This document shows, one piece after another, positions 1 to 4,926 of a stretch of 5,013 bases of DNA (positions are counted from its first letter, which is position 1; every line of letters starts with the position of its first letter). This stretch comes from Candidatus Nitrosopumilus sp. (lineage in GTDB: Archaea > Thermoproteota > Nitrososphaeria > Nitrososphaerales > Nitrosopumilaceae). Position numbers and translations under genes: made by a program. A model generated the notes under the pieces. The model worked only from the letters and a program-made list of their open reading frames with translations. It was not told where the DNA came from and did no database searches. Where the stretch lies: NCBI GenBank assembly GCA_013002265.1, contig JABDKK010000025.1, positions 1 through 5,013 of the forward strand, written 5' to 3'.

Positions 1-1285
1 GTGATACTCCCATCCTTGCAATATCATCAATTGGCATCCTCCCAATTCTTGCAATGATTACAAGAAGATTCATCAGTAAGTCACTGTTAAAACTGGTCAG
101 ATCATATGTGAGAAGCGCATCATTGTAACAATAGTTTGCAGTTTGATACAGAGTCAGCTGATCAAAATCCAATCCATAGTCTATCTTTTCTTTTCCAAGC
201 AGCGCCTTTGATACACTGTTTAACGAAAAATCCGTATATTTTTGACTAAATGCATAGATTTGAAATGAACGATTAGATAAGGTTCTATACAAATCTAAAT
301 GAACCCCTTGTTTTAGTGTTGCAGAATCTCTCATCATGTAAAATGGATTGCTGGCATTGGGAATTCCGAGTCTCTCTGCTCTGTTGTACAGGTATGGCAA
401 ATCAAATTCATCGCCGTTGTATGTTACAACAAATGGGAAATCCTTGATGATCTCAAATGCGTCTTTAATCATTTCTTTTTCCTTTTCTACGTCGTAGAAT
501 GTTACCTTGATATTTTTCTCTAATTCGTTGACTCCAAGTTCGGTATCTTCTGTTTTTAGAACAAAGATTTGATCAAAGCCATTTGAACCCTTCAATCCAA
601 TTGCAGTAACCTTTTTTTCTGCAATTTTTGGGTCGGGGATTCTTCCTATCTCTGCCTCTACCTCAATGTCTACGCTGAGTCTTCGGATTTTTGGTATGGG
701 CTGATTTAGTAAATCTGCCCATTCTGAGATAAATTTTTTAAATTCTTCAGCATCAACCATATTTTCACTGTCTACCTTATCCCAAAGTAAGCTCTTCAGA
801 GCAAGTTTGACTTGATCAGATATCTCCAAATCATGAGGTTTTATTTTTCCGTCAATTACCTCGTAGTATTTTCCAACAATTAATCGTCTATCATAAAGAT
901 AATTTTCATAATATTTGATATCTGATTCCCATGTCTCAATTATGTTTCTGATGCTTTTATCCCCTGTGGTTCCTCCAATTGCCAATGGGTCTGCAACAGT
1001 AATCTTTGACATGTCAATTTCCTTATCCTTCATCAAGTCATATCTCTGTACAGTTTTGATTTCAATCACATCGTCTCTTTCCTGAAGGAATTCTAATTCG
1101 TCAGGTGCTAATCTGGAGTAACAATAAGGTTTGTGACCTGTTTCATCTCTCCAAATAATTAATTTTTCTGTTTTTGGATCATAGAATTTTAAAACTGCTG
1201 ATTTTGAATTGTTGTCATATGCAGCTGACACCAGCATTGACGGTGGCATTGAATTAACATTTTTAGTTTCTATGTCTATTTGCAT
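1..1285 (-). CDS. polB: Family-B replicative DNA polymerase, N-terminal 428 residues (3' end outside window)
   Basis: DNA-templated DNA synthesis with 3'-5' proofreading. The visible part covers the N-terminal domain (about 1-195) and the exonuclease domain (about 196-410); the polymerase palm motifs (SLYPSI, DTD) lie beyond the window edge. All three proofreading motifs are intact: Exo I DIE (D206, E208), Exo II NGDEFD (N290, D295) and Exo III YCYND (Y385, D389), so the exonuclease should be active. The segment TGHKPYCYSRL at 49-59 resembles the N-terminus of crenarchaeal PolB1-type enzymes. The ATG at 1285-1283 follows the deaminase TGA by 4 bases, which places the two genes in one transcript with polB downstream. 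No strong Shine-Dalgarno is visible, only a GTGTGAG stretch at the end of the deaminase gene. Archaeal B-family polymerases commonly sense template uracil with the N-terminal domain; whether this one does cannot be judged by eye. The family assignment is very secure. Confidence 0.96.
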   Translation of the reverse strand, partial: MQIDIETKNVNSMPPSMLVSAAYDNNSKSAVLKFYDPKTEKLIIWRDETGHKPYCYSRLAPDELEFLQERDDVIEIKTVQRYDLMKDKEIDMSKITVADPLAIGGTTGDKSIRNIIETWESDIKYYENYLYDRRLIVGKYYEVIDGKIKPHDLEISDQVKLALKSLLWDKVDSENMVDAEEFKKFISEWADLLNQPIPKIRRLSVDIEVEAEIGRIPDPKIAEKKVTAIGLKGSNGFDQIFVLKTEDTELGVNELEKNIKVTFYDVEKEKEMIKDAFEIIKDFPFVVTYNGDEFDLPYLYNRAERLGIPNASNPFYMMRDSATLKQGVHLDLYRTLSNRSFQIYAFSQKYTDFSLNSVSKALLGKEKIDYGLDFDQLTLYQTANYCYNDALLTYDLTSFNSDLLMNLLVIIARIGRMPIDDIARMGVS

Positions 1286-1289
1286 TTTC

Positions 1290-1817
1290 TCACACAGAAT
1301 TGTCGTATTTGCTAATTAGCTCTTTTGCCCATCTTGTAATTTTGTCTTTATCTAGTTGAACCACCTCTACCCCTGCTTCTTTTAACAAATCAAAATCTGT
1401 TTCAGGGTATGAATCAAGGCAAATGAATTTTTTAATTCCAATAGTGATTGCCATTTTTGTGCATTCCAGACAAGGAACAAAGGTTGTGTAAAGAATTGCG
1501 CCTTTAATTCCTGCCTCTATTCCTAAAATTGCACAATGCATTATGGCATTTGCTTCAGCATGATTGCAAAGACATCTGTCTAATGAGGCACCAGATTCTA
1601 TCTTACCTTCCATTCGCAATTGACATCTTTTACATCCTCCTTCAAAACAATTTTTGATGCCAGGGGGAGTTCCATTGTATCCTGTAGCTAATTGTCTGTT
1701 GTTTCTTACAATTACTGCGCCCACTTGTCTGGTCAAACAATTTGAGCGAAGTTTTGCCAATTCAGCTTGAAGCATAAAGTATTCATCCCAATTTGGTCTC
1801 TCAAAAGAACTGGTCAC
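1290..1817 (-). CDS. Deoxycytidylate (dCMP) deaminase, zinc-dependent
   Basis: Converts dCMP to dUMP and ammonia in the cytosol, supplying thymidylate synthase and hence dTTP. The 175 residues match the size of the dCMP deaminase/ComEB family. The zinc-deaminase signature is complete: HAE at 86-88 (H86 zinc ligand, E88 catalytic proton shuttle) and PCLEC at 115-119 (C116 and C119 zinc ligands). GYNGTPPG at 46-53 is the nucleotide-binding loop typical of dCMP deaminases rather than of cytidine or tRNA deaminases. Extra cysteines at 57, 62, 65, 82 and 84 could form the second structural zinc site seen in some family members; this is inferred. The start is GTG at 1817-1815: the frame upstream is closed by TGA near 1876 with no ATG, GTG or TTG in between, and the next ATG (residue 15) would cut into the first helix. 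It is the first gene of a unit with polB, 4 bases away. Confidence 0.95.
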   Translation of the reverse strand: MTSSFERPNWDEYFMLQAELAKLRSNCLTRQVGAVIVRNNRQLATGYNGTPPGIKNCFEGGCKRCQLRMEGKIESGASLDRCLCNHAEANAIMHCAILGIEAGIKGAILYTTFVPCLECTKMAITIGIKKFICLDSYPETDFDLLKEAGVEVVQLDKDKITRWAKELISKYDNSV

Positions 1818-1838
1818 ACAAATCTTGTTTGTCTGTTC

Positions 1839-1846
1839 AATATATG
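1839..1846 (-). promoter_or_regulatory. Candidate TATA box of the deaminase-polB unit
   Basis: Read on the minus strand the box is CATATATT, centred about 26 bases before the GTG start. The usual archaeal TATA-to-start spacing would put transcription initiation at or within a few bases of the GTG, giving a leaderless mRNA. A second AT box, GCATAAAAATAAG on the minus strand at 1860-1872, would instead give a leader of about 20 bases. Which one is used cannot be decided from the sequence alone. Confidence 0.4.
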
Positions 1847-1948
1847 GATCACTCTGTGTCTTATTTTTATGCGATCAATTTTGAAAAGTTCCACATTATA
1901 GATGATTTTTACATAACATTCTTTTACTTTGATAATGATGACCATACA

Positions 1949-2137
1949 ATGGCAAACTATACAACTCAAGTAAACGTCATTCACAAAAAATTTCAAAATG
2001 CTGTAAAAAAGGCAAACTCAAAAAAAGCCCTAAACAAAGCATACAGTGTTCACAAAAAAGATCATGAGCGCATATTGAAAAGCCACCTTCGTGAAGAGAC
2101 TGCAATGATAAATAAAGCCAAGAAAAAGTTGGATTAA
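1949..2137 (+). CDS. Small lysine-rich basic protein, 62 residues, function unknown
   Basis: I do not recognise this family. The predicted protein is 62 residues with 14 Lys, 2 Arg and 4 His against only 5 Asp/Glu, so it is strongly basic, and it lacks Pro, Cys, Gly and Trp. It reads as one or two long amphipathic helices (for example VIHKKFQNAVKKANSKKALN and the later HLREETAMINKAKKKLD). There is no signal peptide or membrane segment. The composition fits a nucleic-acid-binding or ribosome-associated protein, but that is inference. The ATG at 1949 is preferred. The frame stays open back to a TTG at 1793 (114 residues) and an ATG at 1844 (97 residues), but those extensions overlap the divergent deaminase gene or its promoter and encode an aromatic- and Asp-rich stretch unlike the rest. 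T-tracts follow the TAA directly, so the gene appears to be transcribed alone, divergently from the deaminase. Confidence 0.72.
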   Translation: MANYTTQVNVIHKKFQNAVKKANSKKALNKAYSVHKKDHERILKSHLREETAMINKAKKKLD

Positions 2138-2142
2138 GTCTG

Positions 2143-2163
2143 TTTTTTTAATTTTCTTTTTTT
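2143..2163 (+). terminator. Poly-T transcription terminator after the small basic gene
   Basis: Five bases after the TAA stop is a run of seven T, closely followed by a second T-rich stretch broken only by one C, with no GC-rich hairpin. Archaeal RNA polymerase terminates at such oligo-T tracts on the non-template strand. This separates the small gene from the helicase downstream. Confidence 0.55.
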
Positions 2164-2282
2164 ATAATTCTATTCTGATTTCTCTTGTCGCTCTCTTAAT
2201 TTTTTATTCTTCTTTCTTTACTCCCAGATCCAAGTCCCTTGTTTCATTGTGATTTTGAATTTTTGCAATATGGTCGTCCGAA

Positions 2283-2334
2283 TTTTCCAGATGTGGAAAA
2301 AAATGTGCATGATTCTGTACTTTTGACATGCATA
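2283..2334. repeat. Two adjacent short inverted repeats upstream of the helicase
   Basis: The first repeat is perfect: TTTTCCA (2283-2289), a GATG loop, then TGGAAAA (2294-2300). Three bases later is TGTGCATG (2304-2311), matched by CATGCATA (2327-2334) with one G-T wobble and a 15-base spacer. Both lie 35-90 bases before the helicase TATA box, where an upstream operator could sit; they could also be hairpins in an unrecognised RNA. In AT-rich DNA a 7-bp repeat can arise by chance, so function is not established. The rest of the 2138-2402 interval has only very short open frames and no tRNA-like fold that I can see. Confidence 0.35.
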
Positions 2335-2363
2335 GTTGAGCAATAGATAGTATTTTGCTACAC

Positions 2364-2376
2364 GAAAGCATAAAAT
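2364..2376 (+). promoter_or_regulatory. TATA box with purine-rich BRE-like element for the helicase
   Basis: The stretch GAAAGCATAAAAT holds an A-rich element like the TFB-recognition element directly before a TATA-like CATAAAAT centred near 2372. The expected initiation site, about 26 bases downstream, is near 2398, only about 5 bases before the TTG start at 2403. The mRNA would therefore be almost leaderless, which agrees with the absence of any Shine-Dalgarno before the TTG. Confidence 0.5.
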
Positions 2377-2402
2377 CAATAGGCTGTGATTTTTAAGCGT
2401 AA

Positions 2403-3911
2403 TTGATTCCATTTATAGAAAAAAAGTACATTCAAAAAAATTCCATAGAAAAAAGAGACTATCAGGTCAGTCTTGCAAATCAGGCAATTCAAGAAAACTG
2501 CATCGTAGTTTTGCCAACCGGTCTTGGAAAAACTGCAATAGCCCTACAAGTAATTGCAGAGTATCTATCAAAAGGAACTGGAGGAATCTTATTTGTTGCC
2601 CCGACTCGCGTATTGGTAAACCAACACTATGAATTTTTAAAAAATAGTCTGACCGTTGATGACATTGCACTGATTACCGGAGAAGATACTGTTCAAAAAA
2701 GAACAAAGCTGTGGAACAATAGTGTCATCTGCGCTACACCTGAAATCACAAAAAATGATTTAGATAGAAAAATTGTTTCATCAGATCAGTTCTCGTTGGT
2801 AATCTTTGATGAGGTTCATAGGACTGTTGGTGATTATGCCTACTCTGGAATTGCTGAGAGATTTGAAAACTCTTCTGCACGGTTAATGGGAATGACTGCC
2901 ACTCTTCCAAGTGAAAGAGACAAAGCAACTGAAATTCTCACCAGACTTCGAATCTCAAGCGTGGCAGAGAGAACTGAAGAAAGTCCCGATGTAAAACCAT
3001 ACACTCAGGAAACAAACACCGAATGGATCAATGTGGATCTGCCTCCGGAGCTAAAAGCAATTCAAAAATTACTAAAACTAGCTTTGGATGAGAGATACGA
3101 GGCACTTCGAAAAAATGGAATAAAACTTGCTGAGCAACAATCACTTTCAGCATTACTTCGAATCAGAATGTTTGTTCTAAACCAAAATAGGCGTTCTGCA
3201 AAACCCCTCTTTACCGCAATTAGAATCCATTATGCTCTAAATATTTTAGAAGCTCATGGCATAACTCCTTTTCTGAAATTTTGTGAGCGAGCAAGAGAAA
3301 AAAAAGGCGCAGGTGTTAAAGATCTGTTTGAAGCAGATCCAAATTTTACAAAAGCAATTCATCTTGCAAAAGAGGCACAATCTAGGGGTGTTGAGCACTC
3401 TAAAATTCTCAAATTAAAAGAAATCTTAGAATCCGTTCCAGGAAAAGCTTTGATCTTTACAAGCTATAGGGACTCTGTTGATATGATATACAAAAAACTA
3501 ACCGAGCTTGGAATTTCTGCGGGCATTCTTATTGGCAAATCTGGAGAAACAGGACTCAAACAAAAAAAGCAGATTGAGACTGTACAAAAATTTAGAGATG
3601 GTCAGTTTCAAGTATTAGTTGCCACTCGTGTTGGAGAAGAAGGATTAGATATTGCTGAAGTTAACCAAGTTATTTTCTATGATAACGTTCCAAGCTCAAT
3701 TCGTTTCATCCAAAGGAGAGGACGTACAGGAAGAAAAGATACAGGAAAACTTGTGGTACTTATTGCTAAAAATACTATAGATGAGACTTATTATTGGATT
3801 GGAAAAAGAAAAATGACTTCTGCAAAATCAATGGGTGATAAAATGTCCAAGGTTCTGAAGAAAAATCAAGAAATTAAATCCCAAAAAACCGGCCTTGATG
3901 CTTTTATCTAG
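2403..3911 (+). CDS. Hef/FANCM-type superfamily 2 DNA helicase (helicase-only form)
   Basis: An ATP-driven DNA translocase of the Hef/FANCM/Mph1 family; relatives remodel stalled replication forks and branched DNA. All SF2 motifs are present in order: RDYQ (18-21), Walker A LPTGLGKT (37-44, K43), Ia APTRVLVNQH (66-75), DEVH (136-139), TAT (165-167), motif IV around IFTSYRDS (351-358), motif V VATRVGEEGLDI (406-417) and motif VI QRRGRTGR (437-444). Between the RecA domains, about 205-335, is a mostly helical insertion as expected for the branched-DNA thumb of Hef. The protein ends at 502 residues, without the XPF-like nuclease and helix-hairpin-helix domains of euryarchaeal Hef. The last nine residues, QKTGLDAFI, resemble a PCNA-interacting peptide. 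The start is TTG at 2403: the preceding codon is TAA and the first in-frame ATG lies well inside the ATPase domain. The last 8 bases overlap the convergent gene. ERCC4-helicase or ATP-dependent RNA helicase labels are possible automated alternatives, but DEVH with QRRGRTGR favours Hef. Confidence 0.93.
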   Translation: MIPFIEKKYIQKNSIEKRDYQVSLANQAIQENCIVVLPTGLGKTAIALQVIAEYLSKGTGGILFVAPTRVLVNQHYEFLKNSLTVDDIALITGEDTVQKRTKLWNNSVICATPEITKNDLDRKIVSSDQFSLVIFDEVHRTVGDYAYSGIAERFENSSARLMGMTATLPSERDKATEILTRLRISSVAERTEESPDVKPYTQETNTEWINVDLPPELKAIQKLLKLALDERYEALRKNGIKLAEQQSLSALLRIRMFVLNQNRRSAKPLFTAIRIHYALNILEAHGITPFLKFCERAREKKGAGVKDLFEADPNFTKAIHLAKEAQSRGVEHSKILKLKEILESVPGKALIFTSYRDSVDMIYKKLTELGISAGILIGKSGETGLKQKKQIETVQKFRDGQFQVLVATRVGEEGLDIAEVNQVIFYDNVPSSIRFIQRRGRTGRKDTGKLVVLIAKNTIDETYYWIGKRKMTSAKSMGDKMSKVLKKNQEIKSQKTGLDAFI

Positions 3912-4173
3912 ATTTTTCTAAAATGTTTTCTATGAGTTTCTTTTTTCTCTGAATTACTCTGTTTTTCATTCCTGATTCCAAATGATGGATGCTGCTATTT
4001 TTTGATACTAGCATATTCTCTAATCTGATGTCAAATTGACTTTGAAGAAAATTCTCAAATCCTTCAAATCCTCCTTCAATCTCAAGATTGCCTAGGGATT
4101 CTTTTGCTAAATTGTTAATTGACTTTTCCAAATATTTGAGAATTTCTTCTAATGATGACTCTGATAGTACCAT
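3904..4173 (-). CDS. Hypothetical helical protein, 89 residues, overlapping the helicase 3' end
   Basis: I do not recognise this family. From the ATG at 4173 the protein is 89 residues, almost all predicted helix: an acidic first half (MVLSESSLEEILKYLEKS), a glycine-containing hinge EIEGGFEGFE at 31-40, and a basic C-terminal helix with RKKK at 76-79. There is no cysteine, signal peptide or membrane segment. The frame stays open back to a TTG at 4314 (136 residues), but the extra 47 residues are rich in Ile, Phe and Asn, as translated AT-rich spacer would be, so the ATG is the better start. Its TAA lies inside the last codons of the convergent helicase gene, with 8 bases shared around a TCTAGA. 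The coding potential is believable but not certain. No clear TATA box sits at the right distance, so it may depend on read-through from the isomerase gene upstream. Confidence 0.6.
   Translation of the reverse strand: MVLSESSLEEILKYLEKSINNLAKESLGNLEIEGGFEGFENFLQSQFDIRLENMLVSKNSSIHHLESGMKNRVIQRKKKLIENILEKSR
3939..3946 (+). terminator. T-rich terminator for the helicase, inside the antisense gene
   Basis: About 30 bases past the helicase TAG there is a pyrimidine run containing six consecutive T, preceded by shorter T-runs from 3913 on. This is the first good oligo-T terminator for the plus-strand transcript. It lies within the coding region of the convergent hypothetical gene, so the helicase mRNA would carry a 3' end antisense to that gene. 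Confidence 0.4.
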
Positions 4174-4339
4174 GTACTTTATTTGAGAAAAGATGAAAAA
4201 AATGTTGTGTATTTTGTTTTGTTTTAGACGTTGAAGTTGATAAGAATCTTCTAAAATATCATTTTCAAACAAATCACAAATCCCATAAAAAACAAACAAA
4301 CCTAAAGAAATCAAAGAATTAATTCAAAAGGAAGAAACT

Positions 4340-4357
4340 GAACAAAGAAATTTGTTC
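4340..4357. repeat. Perfect 7-bp hairpin with GAAA loop
   Basis: GAACAAA is followed by GAAA and then TTTGTTC. As plus-strand RNA this is a 7-bp stem closed by a GNRA-type tetraloop; as minus-strand RNA the loop would be UUUC. It lies about 75 bases beyond the isomerase stop codon on the minus strand. It is visible directly; a biological role is not shown. Confidence 0.4.
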
Positions 4358-4406
4358 TGATTTTAAGAAAATTAACTATAAAATCAATGAGTATATTGAA
4401 TTCGTG

Positions 4407-4412
4407 AAAAAA
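4407..4412 (-). terminator. Candidate oligo-T terminator of the parvulin gene
   Basis: Read on the minus strand, six T occur 21 bases after the isomerase TAG, with further T-rich sequence beyond. This fits archaeal termination, though a single T6 is weak and part of the transcript may continue into the hypothetical gene at 4173. Confidence 0.35.
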
Positions 4413-4432
4413 TCAAAACTGATTAAATGATT

Positions 4433-4711
4433 CTAGCCTAGTCTCTTGATGATGTGATACCCAAACTCTGTTTTGACCGGATTAGATATTTCCCCAATTT
4501 GCAATTTGAATGCAGCTTCCTCAAATGGTTTGACCATCATGCCTTTTGTAAAATAGCCTAGATTCCCATCTTTTTTAGCACTACCAGTGTCAATTGATAA
4601 CTCCTTTGCAAGTTTTCCAAATTTTTCGCCATTTTTTATCCGCTCTAATATTGCTAGTGATTCGCTTTGTTTAGCAACTAGAATATGGGAGCATTTTACT
4701 TTGACTGCCAT
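4433..4711 (-). CDS. Single-domain parvulin-type peptidyl-prolyl cis-trans isomerase
   Basis: Catalyses cis-trans isomerisation of X-Pro peptide bonds, assisting protein folding or conformational switching. The whole 92-residue protein is one rotamase (PpiC/parvulin) domain with no signal peptide, WW domain or membrane anchor. Family marks in order: SHILV with H9, FGKLAKELS at 31-39, D41 at the position of the Pin1 catalytic cysteine (Asp in the Par14 type), DGNLGYF at 48-54, PFEEAAFKL at 62-70, and ISNPVKTEFGYHII at 75-88 with T81 and H86. Asp rather than Cys and no phosphate-binding arginine pair suggest a non-phospho-specific enzyme. The protein is lysine-rich (14 Lys). The small archaeal parvulins CsPinA (Cenarchaeum) and NmPin (Nitrosopumilus) have the same size and build, and a lysine patch in NmPin has been linked to membrane association. 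The ATG at 4711 gives the exact domain boundary. Confidence 0.95.
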   Translation of the reverse strand: MAVKVKCSHILVAKQSESLAILERIKNGEKFGKLAKELSIDTGSAKKDGNLGYFTKGMMVKPFEEAAFKLQIGEISNPVKTEFGYHIIKRLG

Positions 4712-4734
4712 TTTCTATCGTTTTATTATTCCAT

Positions 4735-4746
4735 GTTTTAATTATT
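4735..4746 (-). promoter_or_regulatory. Candidate TATA box of the parvulin gene
   Basis: Minus-strand AATAATTAAAAC is centred roughly 28 bases before the ATG. With normal archaeal spacing initiation would fall within a few bases of the start codon, so this mRNA too would be nearly leaderless. No Shine-Dalgarno is visible before the ATG, which supports this. Confidence 0.4.
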
Positions 4747-4780
4747 TCTTCCAGTTCAATTTATGATGAGAGCATGTTGC

Positions 4781-4823
4781 TGTGGGGGATATAGTTAAGC
4801 GATGTTAATTCGCACCCACGTGG
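4781..4823. repeat. Nested inverted repeat ending in the palindrome CCACGTGG
   Basis: TGTGGG (4781-4786) can pair with CCCACG (4815-4820) with one T-G wobble, enclosing a second stem GCGA (4799-4802) / TCGC (4810-4813). The right arm runs into the perfect 8-base palindrome CCACGTGG (4816-4823). This is the most GC-rich patch of an otherwise AT-rich divergent intergenic region, about 70-110 bases upstream of the parvulin start and about 105 upstream of the secreted-protein start. It could be an operator for either gene or a folded RNA element; neither is shown. The rest of 4712-4926 holds the two promoters and no gene I can see. Confidence 0.35.
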
Positions 4824-4881
4824 AAAAGATTGATTTGAAAATCACCAACTTCCTTGATTTTTGAAGTACTGTCTGGCGTAG

Positions 4882-4890
4882 AACTTATAC
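4882..4890 (+). promoter_or_regulatory. Candidate TATA box of the secreted-protein gene
   Basis: ACTTATACG is centred near 4886, which would place initiation near 4912 and leave a leader of about 15 bases before the GTG at 4927. A second weaker box, ACTTATGAA around 4895-4903, would give a leaderless GTG start. Both are weak matches. Confidence 0.3.
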
Positions 4891-4926
4891 GAACTACTTA
4901 TGAATGATGAATAATCTCGTCCGATC

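Larger units (their letters stand above)
4174..4432. other. AT-rich intergenic stretch between the hypothetical gene and the isomerase
   Basis: About 260 bases with no gene I can support. It contains the compact hairpin at 4340-4357 and a minus-strand T6 at 4412-4407 that may end the isomerase transcript. On the plus strand two overlapping frames stay open without a start codon: about 4289-4357, read as lysine/glutamate-rich, and about 4322-4429, read as KINYKINEYIEFVKKSK-like. Both are what random AT-rich sequence often gives. They could also be relics of a decayed helical protein; I do not call a gene. Confidence 0.5.

Noticed and set aside
1793..1948. N-terminal extension of the small basic protein from TTG 1793 or ATG 1844
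   Set aside because: It overlaps the divergent deaminase gene or its promoter, and its aromatic/Asp-rich composition is unlike the lysine-rich protein that begins at ATG 1949.
1814..1996. Minus-strand 60-residue open frame
   Set aside because: It covers the divergent promoter region and the start of the small basic gene; its Ile/Val/Tyr-rich, motif-free translation looks like spacer DNA.
2138..2402. CRISPR array or phage attachment site in the longest intergenic gap
   Set aside because: There are no regularly spaced direct repeats, no integrase nearby and no tRNA end; only short inverted repeats are present.
2218..2412. Minus-strand 64-residue open frame upstream of the helicase
   Set aside because: It covers the helicase start and promoter and both inverted repeats; the translation has no recognisable pattern and the AT-rich composition explains the open frame.
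2467..2928. Two minus-strand open frames inside the helicase
   Set aside because: They are antisense shadows of conserved helicase motifs I to III; the plus-strand protein explains this sequence fully.
4762..4860. Possible C/D box RNA starting at ATGATGA (about 4762) or a tRNA-like fold
   Set aside because: No CTGA box follows at a usable distance, and no acceptor stem, T-loop or anticodon arm could be built from the sequence.
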